Below, one piece after another: positions 33,951 through 43,182 of a stretch of 64,000 nt of DNA. Made by a program: the position numbers and the translations under genes. The notes under the pieces were generated by a model that saw only the letters and a program-made list of their open reading frames with translations, made no database searches and was not told the DNA's origin. Numbering within the stretch: position 1 is the first letter of the stretch; every line of letters begins with the position of its first letter. This DNA comes from Marinobacter zhejiangensis (GTDB taxonomy: Bacteria > Pseudomonadota > Gammaproteobacteria > Pseudomonadales > Oleiphilaceae): assembly GCF_900114775.1 (NCBI RefSeq), contig NZ_FOUE01000008.1, positions 1 through 64,000 of the forward strand. The letters are read 5' to 3'.

Positions 33951-35498
33951 TTACTGAGGGATGATCAGACTGTGGCCGGTCATCTCCTCCGGTTGCTCCA
34001 GATCCATCAGCGCCAGCAGGGACGGGGCAACGTCACTGAGTGCGCCGTCGTCGGCCAGCTTAAGCTTGCGCGGACCGACGTAAACCAGGGGCACCGGGCC
34101 AATGGTGTGGGCGGTGTGGACCTGGCCGGAGTTGGGGTCAGTCATCTGCTCACAGTTGCCGTGATCGGCAGTAATCAAGGCCTGGCCACCGACTTCGTTG
34201 AGGGCCTCGGCCACGCGTTGAACACACTGGTCAAGGCATTCTGCGGCCTTGATTGCGGCGTCCAGTTTGCCGGTATGGCCCACCATATCGCCATTGGCGT
34301 AGTTGCAGACAACCAGGTCGTACTTGCCGCTCTTGATGGCGTCCACCAGTTGGTCGGTGACTTCCGGGGCACTCATTTCCGGCTTCAGGTCGTAAGTGGC
34401 GACTTTGGGGGAGGGCACCAGGATACGGTCTTCGCCTTCAAACGGGGTTTCCAGGCCGCCATTGAAAAAGAACGTAACGTGGGCGTACTTCTCCGTTTCG
34501 GAGATGCGAAGCTGGGTTTTGCCCTGTTTGGCCATGATCTCGCCGAGGCCGTTGGTCAGCTTCTCAGGCGGGTAGGCGCAGGCGGTGTCGATGTCGGCGG
34601 CATACTCGGTGAGCATGACAAAGTCAGCCAGCTCCGGGTGCTTGCGGCGTTCGAAACCATCAAAGCCAGCATCCACAAACGCACGGGTTATCTCACGGGC
34701 GCGGTCGGCGCGGAAGTTCATGAACAGAACCGCGTCGCCTTCGTTAATGGTGGCTTCGCTGTCACCGGATTCACGGATGCGAGTGGGCTTGACGAACTCG
34801 TCGTTTTCACCGCGCTCATAGGCCTGCTCCAGGGCGATCACCGGGTTAGTCGCGGAAAATTCCGAGTCACCCAGGGTCAGCAGGTTGTAGGCGGCTTCAA
34901 CGCGATCCCAACGGTTGTCGCGATCCATGGCGTAGTAACGACCGACGATGGAGGCAACCCGGCCAACGCCGAGAGACTTCATCTTCGCTGCGGCTTTTTC
35001 CAGGGAAGGCTGGGCGCTGCGGGGCGGCATGTCCCGGCCATCCAGGAAGGCGTGAATGTAAACTTCCTTGGCGCCGCGGCTGGCGGCGAGTTCAGCCGCT
35101 GCCAGAATATGGTCTTCGTGACTGTGCACACCGCCCGGAGACAACAGACCCAGCAGGTGCACCGCACGTCCGCTGCTGACGGCCTTGTCAATCGCGCTGC
35201 AAAGGACCGGGTGCCGGGCAAAGTCACCGTCTTCCAGTTCTTTGTCGATGCGGGTCAGGCTCTGGTAGACAACCCGGCCGGCACCCAGGTTCATGTGACC
35301 GACTTCCGAGTTACCCATTTGCCCCTGGGGCAGTCCGACAAACATCCCGGAAGTGTTGATCAGGGTCTTTGGCTGCTGCTGCCAGATCTGGTCCCAGTAG
35401 GGCGTATTGGCGTTGCTGATGGCGTTATCGTCAGCTGGGTCGCGGTGCCCCCAGCCGTCAAGAATAATCAGTGCAGTCGGCGTGCGCGTCACAGTCAT
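33951..35498 (-). CDS. gpmI: 2,3-bisphosphoglycerate-independent phosphoglycerate mutase
   Basis: Interconverts 3- and 2-phosphoglycerate; di-Mn enzyme of the alkaline-phosphatase superfamily. 515 residues from ATG 35498 (GTG 35501 precedes it directly). Visible: ALIILDGWGHRDP, the phosphoserine MGNSEVGHMNLGAGR, HSHEDHI, DGRDMPPRS, and metal site ANGDMVGHTG and TADHGNCEQM. Monocistronic or first gene of the gpmI-envC-ctpA-yibQ run. Confidence 0.97.
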   Translation of the reverse strand: MTVTRTPTALIILDGWGHRDPADDNAISNANTPYWDQIWQQQPKTLINTSGMFVGLPQGQMGNSEVGHMNLGAGRVVYQSLTRIDKELEDGDFARHPVLCSAIDKAVSSGRAVHLLGLLSPGGVHSHEDHILAAAELAASRGAKEVYIHAFLDGRDMPPRSAQPSLEKAAAKMKSLGVGRVASIVGRYYAMDRDNRWDRVEAAYNLLTLGDSEFSATNPVIALEQAYERGENDEFVKPTRIRESGDSEATINEGDAVLFMNFRADRAREITRAFVDAGFDGFERRKHPELADFVMLTEYAADIDTACAYPPEKLTNGLGEIMAKQGKTQLRISETEKYAHVTFFFNGGLETPFEGEDRILVPSPKVATYDLKPEMSAPEVTDQLVDAIKSGKYDLVVCNYANGDMVGHTGKLDAAIKAAECLDQCVQRVAEALNEVGGQALITADHGNCEQMTDPNSGQVHTAHTIGPVPLVYVGPRKLKLADDGALSDVAPSLLALMDLEQPEEMTGHSLIIPQ

Positions 35499-35643
35499 CA
35501 CTTGATCCGGTATGGTTATCGAGTTGAAAAAACAGAAGCGCTGATTCTACCCGTTTTGCATCAGTCAGGCTATGCGAGGTGCCTTCTGTCGTTGCTGGCG
35601 GGTGTGTATAATTCCGGGCCAAATTTATCTGCAGGGTTTGTTC

Positions 35644-36060
35644 ATGGACAGGTTGTTCGAATTTATAGTCAATCACTACGTTCTGGTATCGGTCTTCGTT
35701 GCGCTGCTGGCCGCCCTGTTTGCGCTGGAATCGCGCCGTGGCGGGCAGAAACTGTCGGCTCAGGGGCTGATCGCCTTGCTGAATCGCGATGAAGCCGTGG
35801 TTGTGGATATCCGCGAACGTAAAGAATTCAGCGAAGGTCGCATTACCGGTTCCGTGCACATTCCGTTGAGCACCGTCAAAGAGCGGGCCTCCGAACTCAA
35901 GAAGCACGAAGGCAAGCAGATTGTCATCGTCGACAAAATGGGACAGCACGCTGCAATGGCGGTTAAGACATTGAACGAACAGGGTTTTGAAAACGTGGTT
36001 CGGCTCAATGGCGGCATTACCGACTGGAAGGCGAACAACCTGCCTCTGGTGAAGAAGTAA
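35644..36060 (+). CDS. yibN: Membrane-anchored rhodanese-domain protein (YibN)
   Basis: 138 residues: one N-terminal membrane helix (HYVLVSVFVALLAALFAL), then a rhodanese domain (VVVDIRERKEFSEGRITGS). At the place of the rhodanese active-site Cys it has Asp (IVIVDKMGQHA), which matches what I recall of E. coli YibN (VVDGSG), so it is family-typical and not a transferase in the usual sense. YibN has been linked to the Sec machinery, and secB follows. In E. coli grxC lies between the two; here it is missing. Confidence 0.88.
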   Translation: MDRLFEFIVNHYVLVSVFVALLAALFALESRRGGQKLSAQGLIALLNRDEAVVVDIRERKEFSEGRITGSVHIPLSTVKERASELKKHEGKQIVIVDKMGQHAAMAVKTLNEQGFENVVRLNGGITDWKANNLPLVKK

Positions 36061-36227
36061 TCACCTGGACTCCTTGGTGGATTGCGGCGGATCGGATTGC
36101 CCTTGAATTGGTGGCCAAACTGCCGCACTGTTTCACATCAGTGTGCAGTGCCAGCCGCTACACTGGGCTGGCGTTACAGTAACAACAACGGGCACATTGC
36201 CCTTTACCGAGATCGAAAGGATTGAAC

Positions 36228-36728
36228 ATGGCTGATAACCAGCAGGCCGCCGCAGGCACCGAGAACGCAAACCAACCCCAGTTCGCTCTCCAGCGGATCT
36301 ACGTCAAGGACCTCTCTTTCGAGTCTCCGAATGCTCCCGTGGTGTTTCAGGAGCAGTGGAAGCCTCAGGTTAGCCTGGACCTGAATACTGCCCACACCAA
36401 AATCAGCGACAACCAGTACGAAGTGGTGTTGTCTCTGACCGTGACCACCAAGGTGGGTGACAAGGTAGCTTACCTGGTTGAGATTCAGCAGGCTGGCGTG
36501 TTCATGGTACAGGGATTTGAAGGTCCCCAGTTGGGCCAGATGCTGGGTGCATACTGCCCGACCATCCTGTTCCCTTACGCCCGTGAAGCGATCGACGGTG
36601 TGGTTGGTAAAGGCAGCTTCCCGGCCCTGATGCTGGCCCCTGTAAACTTCGACGCCATCTATGCTCAGGCGCTCAAGCGCAAGCAGGACGAAGCACAGGC
36701 GGAAGCCGCGGAAGGTCAGACTCACTGA
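36228..36728 (+). CDS. secB: Protein-export chaperone SecB
   Basis: Tetrameric cytosolic chaperone that delivers precursors to SecA. 166 residues from ATG 36228 behind AAGGA. Family sequence QRIYVKDLSFESPNAP near the N-terminus, the middle VVLSLTVTTKVGDKVAYLVE, and CPTILFPYAREAIDG; acidic/glutamine-rich ends. Downstream of yibN by 167 bases with no grxC. Confidence 0.97.
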   Translation: MADNQQAAAGTENANQPQFALQRIYVKDLSFESPNAPVVFQEQWKPQVSLDLNTAHTKISDNQYEVVLSLTVTTKVGDKVAYLVEIQQAGVFMVQGFEGPQLGQMLGAYCPTILFPYAREAIDGVVGKGSFPALMLAPVNFDAIYAQALKRKQDEAQAEAAEGQTH

Positions 36729-36906
36729 CACTTCTCTCCATGGCCGGTCCGCTGGGCCGGCCATCTGCTCGTTCCCTCATTTCTGTCTTTCCCGTTCAAA
36801 CCCCTGACTGCAGTACCTCCGTCTCTTCGACGTTTCCCGGCTTAATGCGCTGACCACCCGTTCCCCTGGATTATGGTGTTCGCAGCATAAGTGGCGTTGC
36901 CTTGCA

Positions 36907-36945
36907 TTGACTTCCATCAAAAGTTAAATAACAATCACTCTCATT
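36907..36945 (+). promoter_or_regulatory. Promoter with Fur box before the haem-uptake operon
   Basis: The 19 bases 36927-36945 (AATAACAATCACTCTCATT), read on the minus strand, match the Fur pattern AATGAGAATGATTATCATT at 16 of 19 positions. A possible promoter (TTGACT 36907-36912, AACAAT 36930-36935) overlaps it. The start codon at 36964 is near. Iron repression is what this predicts. Confidence 0.7.
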
Positions 36946-36963
36946 CGTATTAATGATAAGGCG

Positions 36964-39015
36964 ATGATTGTGGGTTTTGAACTGTCTGAGGATGGCCGCA
37001 AGGTGGCCTCGGCGCTGCTGTATTTCATTGGTGGTGCTGTGGTTGTTGGTGCAGGGATGCCAGTCCATGCCGGTGAGTCGGTGGAAGGGGCGCGATATCT
37101 CGATGAGCTCGTGGTGACGGGCACGCGCTCGGCGCGAACCGTCAGTGACACGCCGGTACGGACCGAAGTCGTCACCCAGCGGGAACTGGAGCGGACCCAC
37201 GCCCGTGATGTGGCTGAGGCGCTGGAGAATGTGCCTGGCCTGTTGCTCCGGGAGATTCATGGCAAAGCGGGGCGGGAGGTCTGGCTCCAGGGCATTGATG
37301 CCGATCGGGTGCTGGTACTGATCGATGGCCTGCCCATGACCGCAACAACCGGCTCTGCTGTGGATGTCAGCCAGCTGGCCATTCTGGATATTGAGCGGAT
37401 AGAGATCGTGAAAGGTGCCGTATCCGCGCAATACGGCAGCGCGGCGATGGGCGGAGTCATCAATGTCATCACCCGGGATGTGGCACCGGGTGTTCGGGGG
37501 GAGCTGGCCATCGACGGTGGAAGCTACGGTGAGCAAAATCCCAGCGGCGATGAGTGGAGCCCGGGCCGTTACAACCTGCGTGCGGGAGTCAACCTCGGTG
37601 GCGAGTCCCTGCGGTTGAGGGTGTCGGGTTCCAGCCAGCATTCAGACGGCATCGACCCTCAGCCGGACAGCTGGCAGCGGCCAGGGGATGAGTTCGATCG
37701 TCACCAGTTCAATAGCCGTTTGGCCTGGGTCCCAGCCGAAGGGCATGAAGTGTATGGGGAGGTGGGATTCTATGAGGAAGAGTCGGAATCCCGATACACC
37801 GTGGCAACTCCCGGCCCGTTTCCTAACCAGGGCAAGACCGAAAGTGTAGAGCGCCTCCGCTTTGCTGTGGGGGGCGACCACCGCCCCAGCGCCAGTGCCG
37901 GCTGGTTTTGGAGTCTGCTGCACGAGGGGCTGGCCGACGATACCGAAAAGTTCAATGCCAATGCCCGCTTCGATGCCCGCAAGGCGGACCAGCAGCTGCG
38001 TCAGGGGTCATTGCATACCGAGCTCAACCTGAATGATGCCCATCAGCTCATGCTGGGGGCGGACTATCGCTACGAAAATCTGGAGCAGAGTGTGGACGGC
38101 GAGACCGAGCTGATGGGCAACCAGGCGCGGGTTAGCCGGACCAGCCGCGAACTCTGGGTTCAGGACAGCTGGATGCCATCCGAGCGCTGGGAGTGGGTGC
38201 TTGGGTTCCGGGCTCAGGATGATTCGGACTTTGGTGACCATTATGCCCCCAAAATCAGTGGGCGCTATGACTTGGCCGCGACCGGATGGGCACAGCACTA
38301 CATCCGGGCAAGCTGGGGCACCGGCTACCGGGTTCCGAACCTCAAAGAACGGTACTTCGAGTTCGATCACAGCCAGCTCGGGTATGTGGTCGAAGGCCAG
38401 CCCGACCTTGAGCCTGAATCCTCCAGTAACGTCCAGCTGGGTTGGGGAGTGAGTTTCGGGAATGTTGGCTGGCTTGAGGTGAGCGCCTTCCTCAACAACA
38501 TCGATGACCTGATCCAGACCGAGCTGGATGCCGCCGTCACCGCAGCCCGCCCGGATGGGGTTCAGGTGTTCTCCTACAGCAACATCTCTAAGGCTCGAAC
38601 CCGTGGTGTTGAGACAACCATGGGCTGGGCGCTGGCGTCAGGCTGGGAAGCCACCGCCGGGTATACCTATACCGAAGCTGAAGACCGGACGACCGGTCAG
38701 GACCTTAGCCGCCGGCCTGCGCATCAGGTGCAGCTGGGGCTGGATGGCCCGGGCGGTATTTCCGGTCTGAGCTGGACCGCCAGGTTTCGGGCCCAGAGCT
38801 CGGAAACCGTCGATGCCGCCTCCGGTATCACCTCGCCGGGCTATGGCACGGTCGACCTTTCACTGAACCAACGGCTGGGCGAAGACCTGCGAGTGTTCGC
38901 CGGTGTCGACAACCTCGCCAACCGTCAGCGGGATTTTGACCGGGCCGGCGAAGATTTTGGTCCGGTCGCCGGGCGCTATGTCTACGCCGGGATCACCTTG
39001 GGCTTTGGCCTTTAA
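36964..39015 (+). CDS. hmuR: TonB-dependent outer-membrane receptor, probably for haem
   Basis: 683 residues. N-terminal hydrophobic export signal (ALLYFIGGAVVVGAGMPVHA) preceded by an odd acidic stretch; GTG 37003 could be the true start. TonB box-like LDELVVTGTRSARTVSD, plug domain (VEIVKGAVSAQYGSAAMGGVINVIT) and a long barrel ending in aromatic residues (AGITLGFGL). First gene of a set with HmuY, HmuS, T, U and V homologues, which makes haem the likely ligand; receptor sequence alone would also fit B12 or siderophores. Preceded by a Fur box. Confidence 0.88.
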   Translation: MIVGFELSEDGRKVASALLYFIGGAVVVGAGMPVHAGESVEGARYLDELVVTGTRSARTVSDTPVRTEVVTQRELERTHARDVAEALENVPGLLLREIHGKAGREVWLQGIDADRVLVLIDGLPMTATTGSAVDVSQLAILDIERIEIVKGAVSAQYGSAAMGGVINVITRDVAPGVRGELAIDGGSYGEQNPSGDEWSPGRYNLRAGVNLGGESLRLRVSGSSQHSDGIDPQPDSWQRPGDEFDRHQFNSRLAWVPAEGHEVYGEVGFYEEESESRYTVATPGPFPNQGKTESVERLRFAVGGDHRPSASAGWFWSLLHEGLADDTEKFNANARFDARKADQQLRQGSLHTELNLNDAHQLMLGADYRYENLEQSVDGETELMGNQARVSRTSRELWVQDSWMPSERWEWVLGFRAQDDSDFGDHYAPKISGRYDLAATGWAQHYIRASWGTGYRVPNLKERYFEFDHSQLGYVVEGQPDLEPESSSNVQLGWGVSFGNVGWLEVSAFLNNIDDLIQTELDAAVTAARPDGVQVFSYSNISKARTRGVETTMGWALASGWEATAGYTYTEAEDRTTGQDLSRRPAHQVQLGLDGPGGISGLSWTARFRAQSSETVDAASGITSPGYGTVDLSLNQRLGEDLRVFAGVDNLANRQRDFDRAGEDFGPVAGRYVYAGITLGFGL

Positions 39016-39045
39016 ACACGAAAACCACAGGAAAAGGAAAAACGA

Positions 39046-40224
39046 ATGAGCAAGGTACGCTGGATTGCAACCCTGGCCCTTGGCAGCGCTGTGCTGAGCG
39101 GCTGCGGTGGGGGCAGTGACAACACGATCGCAGGTGACTCTGGGGCTGGGGCCGGTACCGGCACGGATGGTGGTGTGTTCACTGCGGTGATTGATGCCTC
39201 AGCCTACGACTCAAGGGTCTACTTCAACCTGAGTACCGGTGAAGTTGTCGCCCTGACGGATGCGCAGGCGGCAGCCTCCAGTGACTGGCACCTGGCACTC
39301 AAACGCTACGATATCCAGTTAAATGGCGGAGCCTCCGGACCAGGGACTGTGGTGGCTGCACTCGGCGCCGGGCAGGATGATTTTTATGATGGCAGCGGAG
39401 AGCCCATTGCCAACGTTTTTGTAAATGCCACGGCGGAGTCCGAGCTGGAGCACTTGCTGGCGGACTTCAGTGCCCCGGCAAGCTGGAGCAGTGATGTCGT
39501 GGTCAGCACCCTGGGCGACGACTGGTATGTGTACGACTACACCAACGGGAATATCTCCGCCAACGATGCCAACGGCTACCTGGTGCGCTCCGCGGAAGGC
39601 GACAGCTACGCCCGACTGCAAGTGACGGACTTTACCTTCCCAACCCGTACCGGGGAGGGGGTGACCAGTTTCGAAATGGCGTTCGATGTGCAGGTTGCTG
39701 GCTCCAGTCAATTTACTTCGGCGGCCACGTTCAACGGATCGATTCCTCCAGAAGGCGGCGAGCTCTGCTTCGACTTCGACAGCAACGCCACGGTGGACTG
39801 TATGGCCTCCAACAGCTGGGACATCGTGCTGGGCTTTTCCGGCCGAAGCCTTTACCTGCGGACCAACAGTGGCCCTTCCGGTTCCGGTGATGGCGGAGCC
39901 TTCGGCCCGTTCGATTGGCCTGAATTATCGGCATACACCAGTGCAACCACAGATCCCGGCGGCAGCAACCTGACGTCGCTCTACGCGGCAGACTCCACCG
40001 GTGGAGTCTTTGTGGAAAACAGCTGGTACGCCTATGGCGTGGCGGGAGGCCACCAACTGTGGCCTAACTATCGGGTTTATCTGGTTGATGTGGACAGCAA
40101 CGATGGCAGCTCCCCGGTCTATGCGCTGCAGATGACCGGTTATTACGGCGGCAGTGATGGCAATGGTGCCAGTGGTCAGCCGGTTATCCGCTGGCGGGAA
40201 GTTACCCTGATGGAGGGCGAATAA
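39046..40224 (+). CDS. hmuY: HmuY-family haem-binding lipoprotein
   Basis: 392 residues with a lipobox (SAVLSGCGGGS, Cys20) and a glycine-rich tether, so probably surface-exposed or outer-membrane-anchored. The core follows the HmuY pattern: FTAVIDASAYDSRVYFNLSTG, SSDWHLALKRYDIQLNGG, and late ALQMTGYYG. In Porphyromonas gingivalis HmuY takes haem from host proteins and hands it to HmuR; here the gene lies 30 bases after the receptor gene and touches hmuS (TAA-ATG). It is longer than the roughly 216-residue prototype and seems to hold a second beta domain. Confidence 0.82.
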   Translation: MSKVRWIATLALGSAVLSGCGGGSDNTIAGDSGAGAGTGTDGGVFTAVIDASAYDSRVYFNLSTGEVVALTDAQAAASSDWHLALKRYDIQLNGGASGPGTVVAALGAGQDDFYDGSGEPIANVFVNATAESELEHLLADFSAPASWSSDVVVSTLGDDWYVYDYTNGNISANDANGYLVRSAEGDSYARLQVTDFTFPTRTGEGVTSFEMAFDVQVAGSSQFTSAATFNGSIPPEGGELCFDFDSNATVDCMASNSWDIVLGFSGRSLYLRTNSGPSGSGDGGAFGPFDWPELSAYTSATTDPGGSNLTSLYAADSTGGVFVENSWYAYGVAGGHQLWPNYRVYLVDVDSNDGSSPVYALQMTGYYGGSDGNGASGQPVIRWREVTLMEGE

Positions 40225-41304
40225 ATGGAAGCTACCCTGGATCGTACTCAAACCGCTTTGGTTGATCGTTGGCAAGCCTTGTTGCAGCAACAGCCCGGCC
40301 TGCGTATCCGCAATGCGGCAAAGGTGCTCGGTGTCAGCGAGCTGGAATTGCTGCTGTGCCGCGATGGTGCCAGCGTGCGCTCGCTGAAACCCGAGTTTGG
40401 TCGCCTGTTAAGTGCACTGGACCCGGTGGGTGAGGTGATGATTCTGAGCCGCAACGAGGAAGTGGTGCACGAAGTGACGGCGGCGTTCAGCGAGTTCAAG
40501 GTGGCCGGCTCCGGTACCATGGGCCTGGCGGTCGGCGACATCGACATCCGCGTGTTCTTCAGCCACTGGAAACATGCCTACCTGGTCACGGAAGACAGCC
40601 GGGTTGGTCCCCGTGAAAGCCTCCAGTTCTTCGATGGCCACGGACGTGCGTTGCATAAAATCTACCGGACCAAGGCAAGCAACGCAGAAGCCTGGGAGCA
40701 ATTGATCGAGGCGTTTGTGGCAGAGGCGCCGGTGCTCCCGGAGCTGACTCCGCCACCCGCGCCGGAAGCGAGAGTGGAGGCCGCTACGGTGGACGTCCAG
40801 GCCCTGCGCCAGGACTGGGCGACTCTCAAGGATACCCATCACTTCCATGCCATGCTCAAACGCAACCAGGTGGATCGGCTGACGGCGGTCGAGGTGGTCG
40901 GACAGCCTTACAGCCAAAAGCTCCAGCGCCACTCTGAACTGGCCGAGTCGCCACTGGATCTACTGTTGGCGCAAGTCAGGGATAGCGGCTGCCCGATCAT
41001 GGTGTTTGTGGGCAATCCCGGCATTGTGCAGATCTTTACTGGCTCTGTTCGCAACCTGCGTCGGACCGGGGAGTGGATGAACGTCCTCGATCCGGGTTTC
41101 AACCTGCATGCAAATACTCAGGGCATTACCGACTGGTGGGTGGTACGGAAACCGACCACGGATGGCATGGTGACTTCGGTGGAGGGGTACAACGCTGACG
41201 GTGAAATCGTGATTACGCTGTTTGGAAAACGCAAGCCCGGGCAGCCGGAGTCTGAAGCGTGGCAAGCCGAAGTGCGGGCTCTGGAGGCGGCACTATGCGT
41301 TTGA
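40225..41304 (+). CDS. hmuS: HmuS/ChuS-type haem-handling protein
   Basis: 359 residues, two related halves as in HemS/ChuS/HmuS (IRNAAKVLGVSELELLLC in the first half; MVFVGNPGIVQIFTGSVRNL and WMNVLDPGFNLHANTQGITDWWVV in the second). Cytosolic; binds haem and, in several species, breaks it down to release iron. ATG follows the hmuY stop directly. The next gene, hmuT, starts ten bases before its end. Confidence 0.93.
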   Translation: MEATLDRTQTALVDRWQALLQQQPGLRIRNAAKVLGVSELELLLCRDGASVRSLKPEFGRLLSALDPVGEVMILSRNEEVVHEVTAAFSEFKVAGSGTMGLAVGDIDIRVFFSHWKHAYLVTEDSRVGPRESLQFFDGHGRALHKIYRTKASNAEAWEQLIEAFVAEAPVLPELTPPPAPEARVEAATVDVQALRQDWATLKDTHHFHAMLKRNQVDRLTAVEVVGQPYSQKLQRHSELAESPLDLLLAQVRDSGCPIMVFVGNPGIVQIFTGSVRNLRRTGEWMNVLDPGFNLHANTQGITDWWVVRKPTTDGMVTSVEGYNADGEIVITLFGKRKPGQPESEAWQAEVRALEAALCV

Positions 41305-42155
41305 TGGTCATCGCACTGGCGGTGTTGGTCAGCCAGGGAGCGTTAGCCGCCAGCCCAGTGGGCTCGGTGAGCCAACAGCGGGTAGTCAGTGCCGACGGCG
41401 CCATCACCGAGACGATCTTTGCCCTTGGTGGCGGCGCCAGTGTGGTCGGGGTGGATACCACCAGTACCTACCCGGCGGCGGTGCAGGCACTGCCCAAAGT
41501 AGGATACCTGCGGGCGCTGCCGTTCGAAGGGGTGCTGTCGCTTCAGCCGGACCGATTGATCACCACCGAGGACGCAGCTCCGGAGCAGGCGTTGGGCCGA
41601 CTCGAACGTGCCGGAGTGCGTGTCGAACGTCTGCCAATCCCCAGAACCCCAGAACAGTCCCTGGCCCGCATTGAGCAGGTTGGGGCGTTGATCGGGCGTG
41701 ATGCGGCCGCAGCTGAGCTAATCACCCGGTTGGATCATGAGCTTGATGCGGTAACCGCTCAAGCCGAGGCTCGTGGCTGGCGGCCGAGGGTGTTGTTTAT
41801 CCTGTCTGCGGGAAATCATGGGGTGGTGTTTGGTGGGGCGGAAACCGGTGCCGATGCCTTGTTGCAGAGTCTGAATGCCGACAATGCGATGGCTGCGGTG
41901 AGCGGATACAAGCCCGCCAGTCGTGAAGCCGTTATCGCATCCACGCCGGATGCCATCGTGATTGCCGAGGCCTGGCCGGGGCAGTTCCAGATTGATGACT
42001 GGCCGGAGCTGGCCCGGCTGCCAGCCTGGCAGGCGGGGCATCGCTATGTCGGAGACAGCATGTTCCTGCTCGGTTTTGGCCCCCGCTTGCCCGAGGCCAT
42101 GGCCGCTGTAAATGGGGTATTGCCAAGCCGGGCTGTACCGCTTGATGGCCACTGA
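41295..42155 (+). CDS. hmuT: Haem ABC transporter periplasmic binding protein
   Basis: 286 residues from ATG 41295 (GGAGGC upstream, inside hmuS). Signal peptide LMVIALAVLVSQGALAAS. Class III (BtuF/HmuT) binding-protein features: RVVSADGAITETIFALGG, VGVDTTSTYP, QPDRLITTEDAAP, and the tyrosine in VSGYKPASREA. Coupled by overlap to both hmuS and hmuU. The B12-binding alternative is excluded only by context. Confidence 0.92.
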   Translation: MRLMVIALAVLVSQGALAASPVGSVSQQRVVSADGAITETIFALGGGASVVGVDTTSTYPAAVQALPKVGYLRALPFEGVLSLQPDRLITTEDAAPEQALGRLERAGVRVERLPIPRTPEQSLARIEQVGALIGRDAAAAELITRLDHELDAVTAQAEARGWRPRVLFILSAGNHGVVFGGAETGADALLQSLNADNAMAAVSGYKPASREAVIASTPDAIVIAEAWPGQFQIDDWPELARLPAWQAGHRYVGDSMFLLGFGPRLPEAMAAVNGVLPSRAVPLDGH

Positions 42156-43182
42156 TGTCGTTCGCCGGGCGCCGCCGGCCTATGTCTACGCAGGGCTGGG
42201 CGCCCTGTTGGTAGCGGTATCGCTGCTGTCTTTGGGGAGTGGTGCCTATCCGTTGTCGGTGGAACACATCGTTCGCCTTCTGAGCGGGCAGGCTGGTGCC
42301 GACGGTGCCGCTCATATGGTGCTGTTCGAGGTGCGCCTGCCACGCCTGCTGCTGGGATTCCTCACGGGGGCCGTGCTTGCGGTGTCAGGGGTTGTGCTGC
42401 AAGGGCTGTTTCGCAACCCGCTGGCGGACCCGGTGCTGATCGGTGTGTCTGGTGGTGCAGCGATGGCAGCGGTGGCGGTTATTGTCCTTGGTGGTAGCTG
42501 GTTGGCTGGCTGGAGTCTGTTGGCGGGCCGCTGGGCATTGCCGCTGGCCGCTTTCCTGGGTGCCGCCAGCACGACTTTCCTGGCCTGGCGTATCGCCAGT
42601 CGCGGTGGGCAAGTCTCGGTGGCGACGCTGTTGCTGGCGGGGATTGCAATAAACGCCATTGCTGGCGCCCTGACCGGGCTGATGGTGTTTCACGCCGATG
42701 ACAGTGAGTTGCGATCGCTGACCTTCTGGAACATGGGCAGTCTCGGTCAAGCCAGTTGGGATGACCTGAAAATCGCTGGCCCCTGGATGGTGCTGGCGCT
42801 GGTACTGGCCCCTTTTCTGGCCCGACCGTTGGATGCCTTTGCCATGGGCGAGTCGGTGGCGGGGCACCTGGGATTTTCGGTAGATTGGGTCAAGCGTGCC
42901 GCCGTCGTGCTGGCAGCGCTGGGAGCGGGGGCTGCGGTTGCCGTAACAGGGCTGATTGGCTTTGTCGGCCTGGTGGTGCCCCATCTGTTGCGGCAGATGA
43001 TTGGTGCCGGTCACCGGCTACTGTTGCCTGCGTCTGCCCTCGGAGGAGGTGCGTTGCTGGTAGGAGCTGATTGCCTGGCCAGGGTGATTGTGGCGCCGGC
43101 GGAGCTGCCCATTGGTCTGATGATGGCCCTGCTGGGGGGGCCTTTCTTTCTCGTTCTGCTGATACGAATGCGGGGGTACTGA
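42145..43182 (+). CDS. hmuU: Haem ABC transporter permease (FecCD family)
   Basis: 345 residues from ATG 42145, overlapping hmuT by 11 bases; ten-helix FecCD permease. Typical: FEVRLPRLLLGFLTGAVLAV, LQGLFRNPLADPVLIGVSGG and GLIGFVGLVVPHLLRQM, the last being the coupling loop that meets the ATPase. Stop overlaps the hmuV ATG (TGATG). Confidence 0.95.
   Translation: MATDVVRRAPPAYVYAGLGALLVAVSLLSLGSGAYPLSVEHIVRLLSGQAGADGAAHMVLFEVRLPRLLLGFLTGAVLAVSGVVLQGLFRNPLADPVLIGVSGGAAMAAVAVIVLGGSWLAGWSLLAGRWALPLAAFLGAASTTFLAWRIASRGGQVSVATLLLAGIAINAIAGALTGLMVFHADDSELRSLTFWNMGSLGQASWDDLKIAGPWMVLALVLAPFLARPLDAFAMGESVAGHLGFSVDWVKRAAVVLAALGAGAAVAVTGLIGFVGLVVPHLLRQMIGAGHRLLLPASALGGGALLVGADCLARVIVAPAELPIGLMMALLGGPFFLVLLIRMRGY

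Noticed and set aside
33972..35792. 606-residue open frame opposite gpmI
   Set aside because: High-GC antisense shadow of an unmistakable gpmI; its composition is not protein-like and no ribosome binding site was found.
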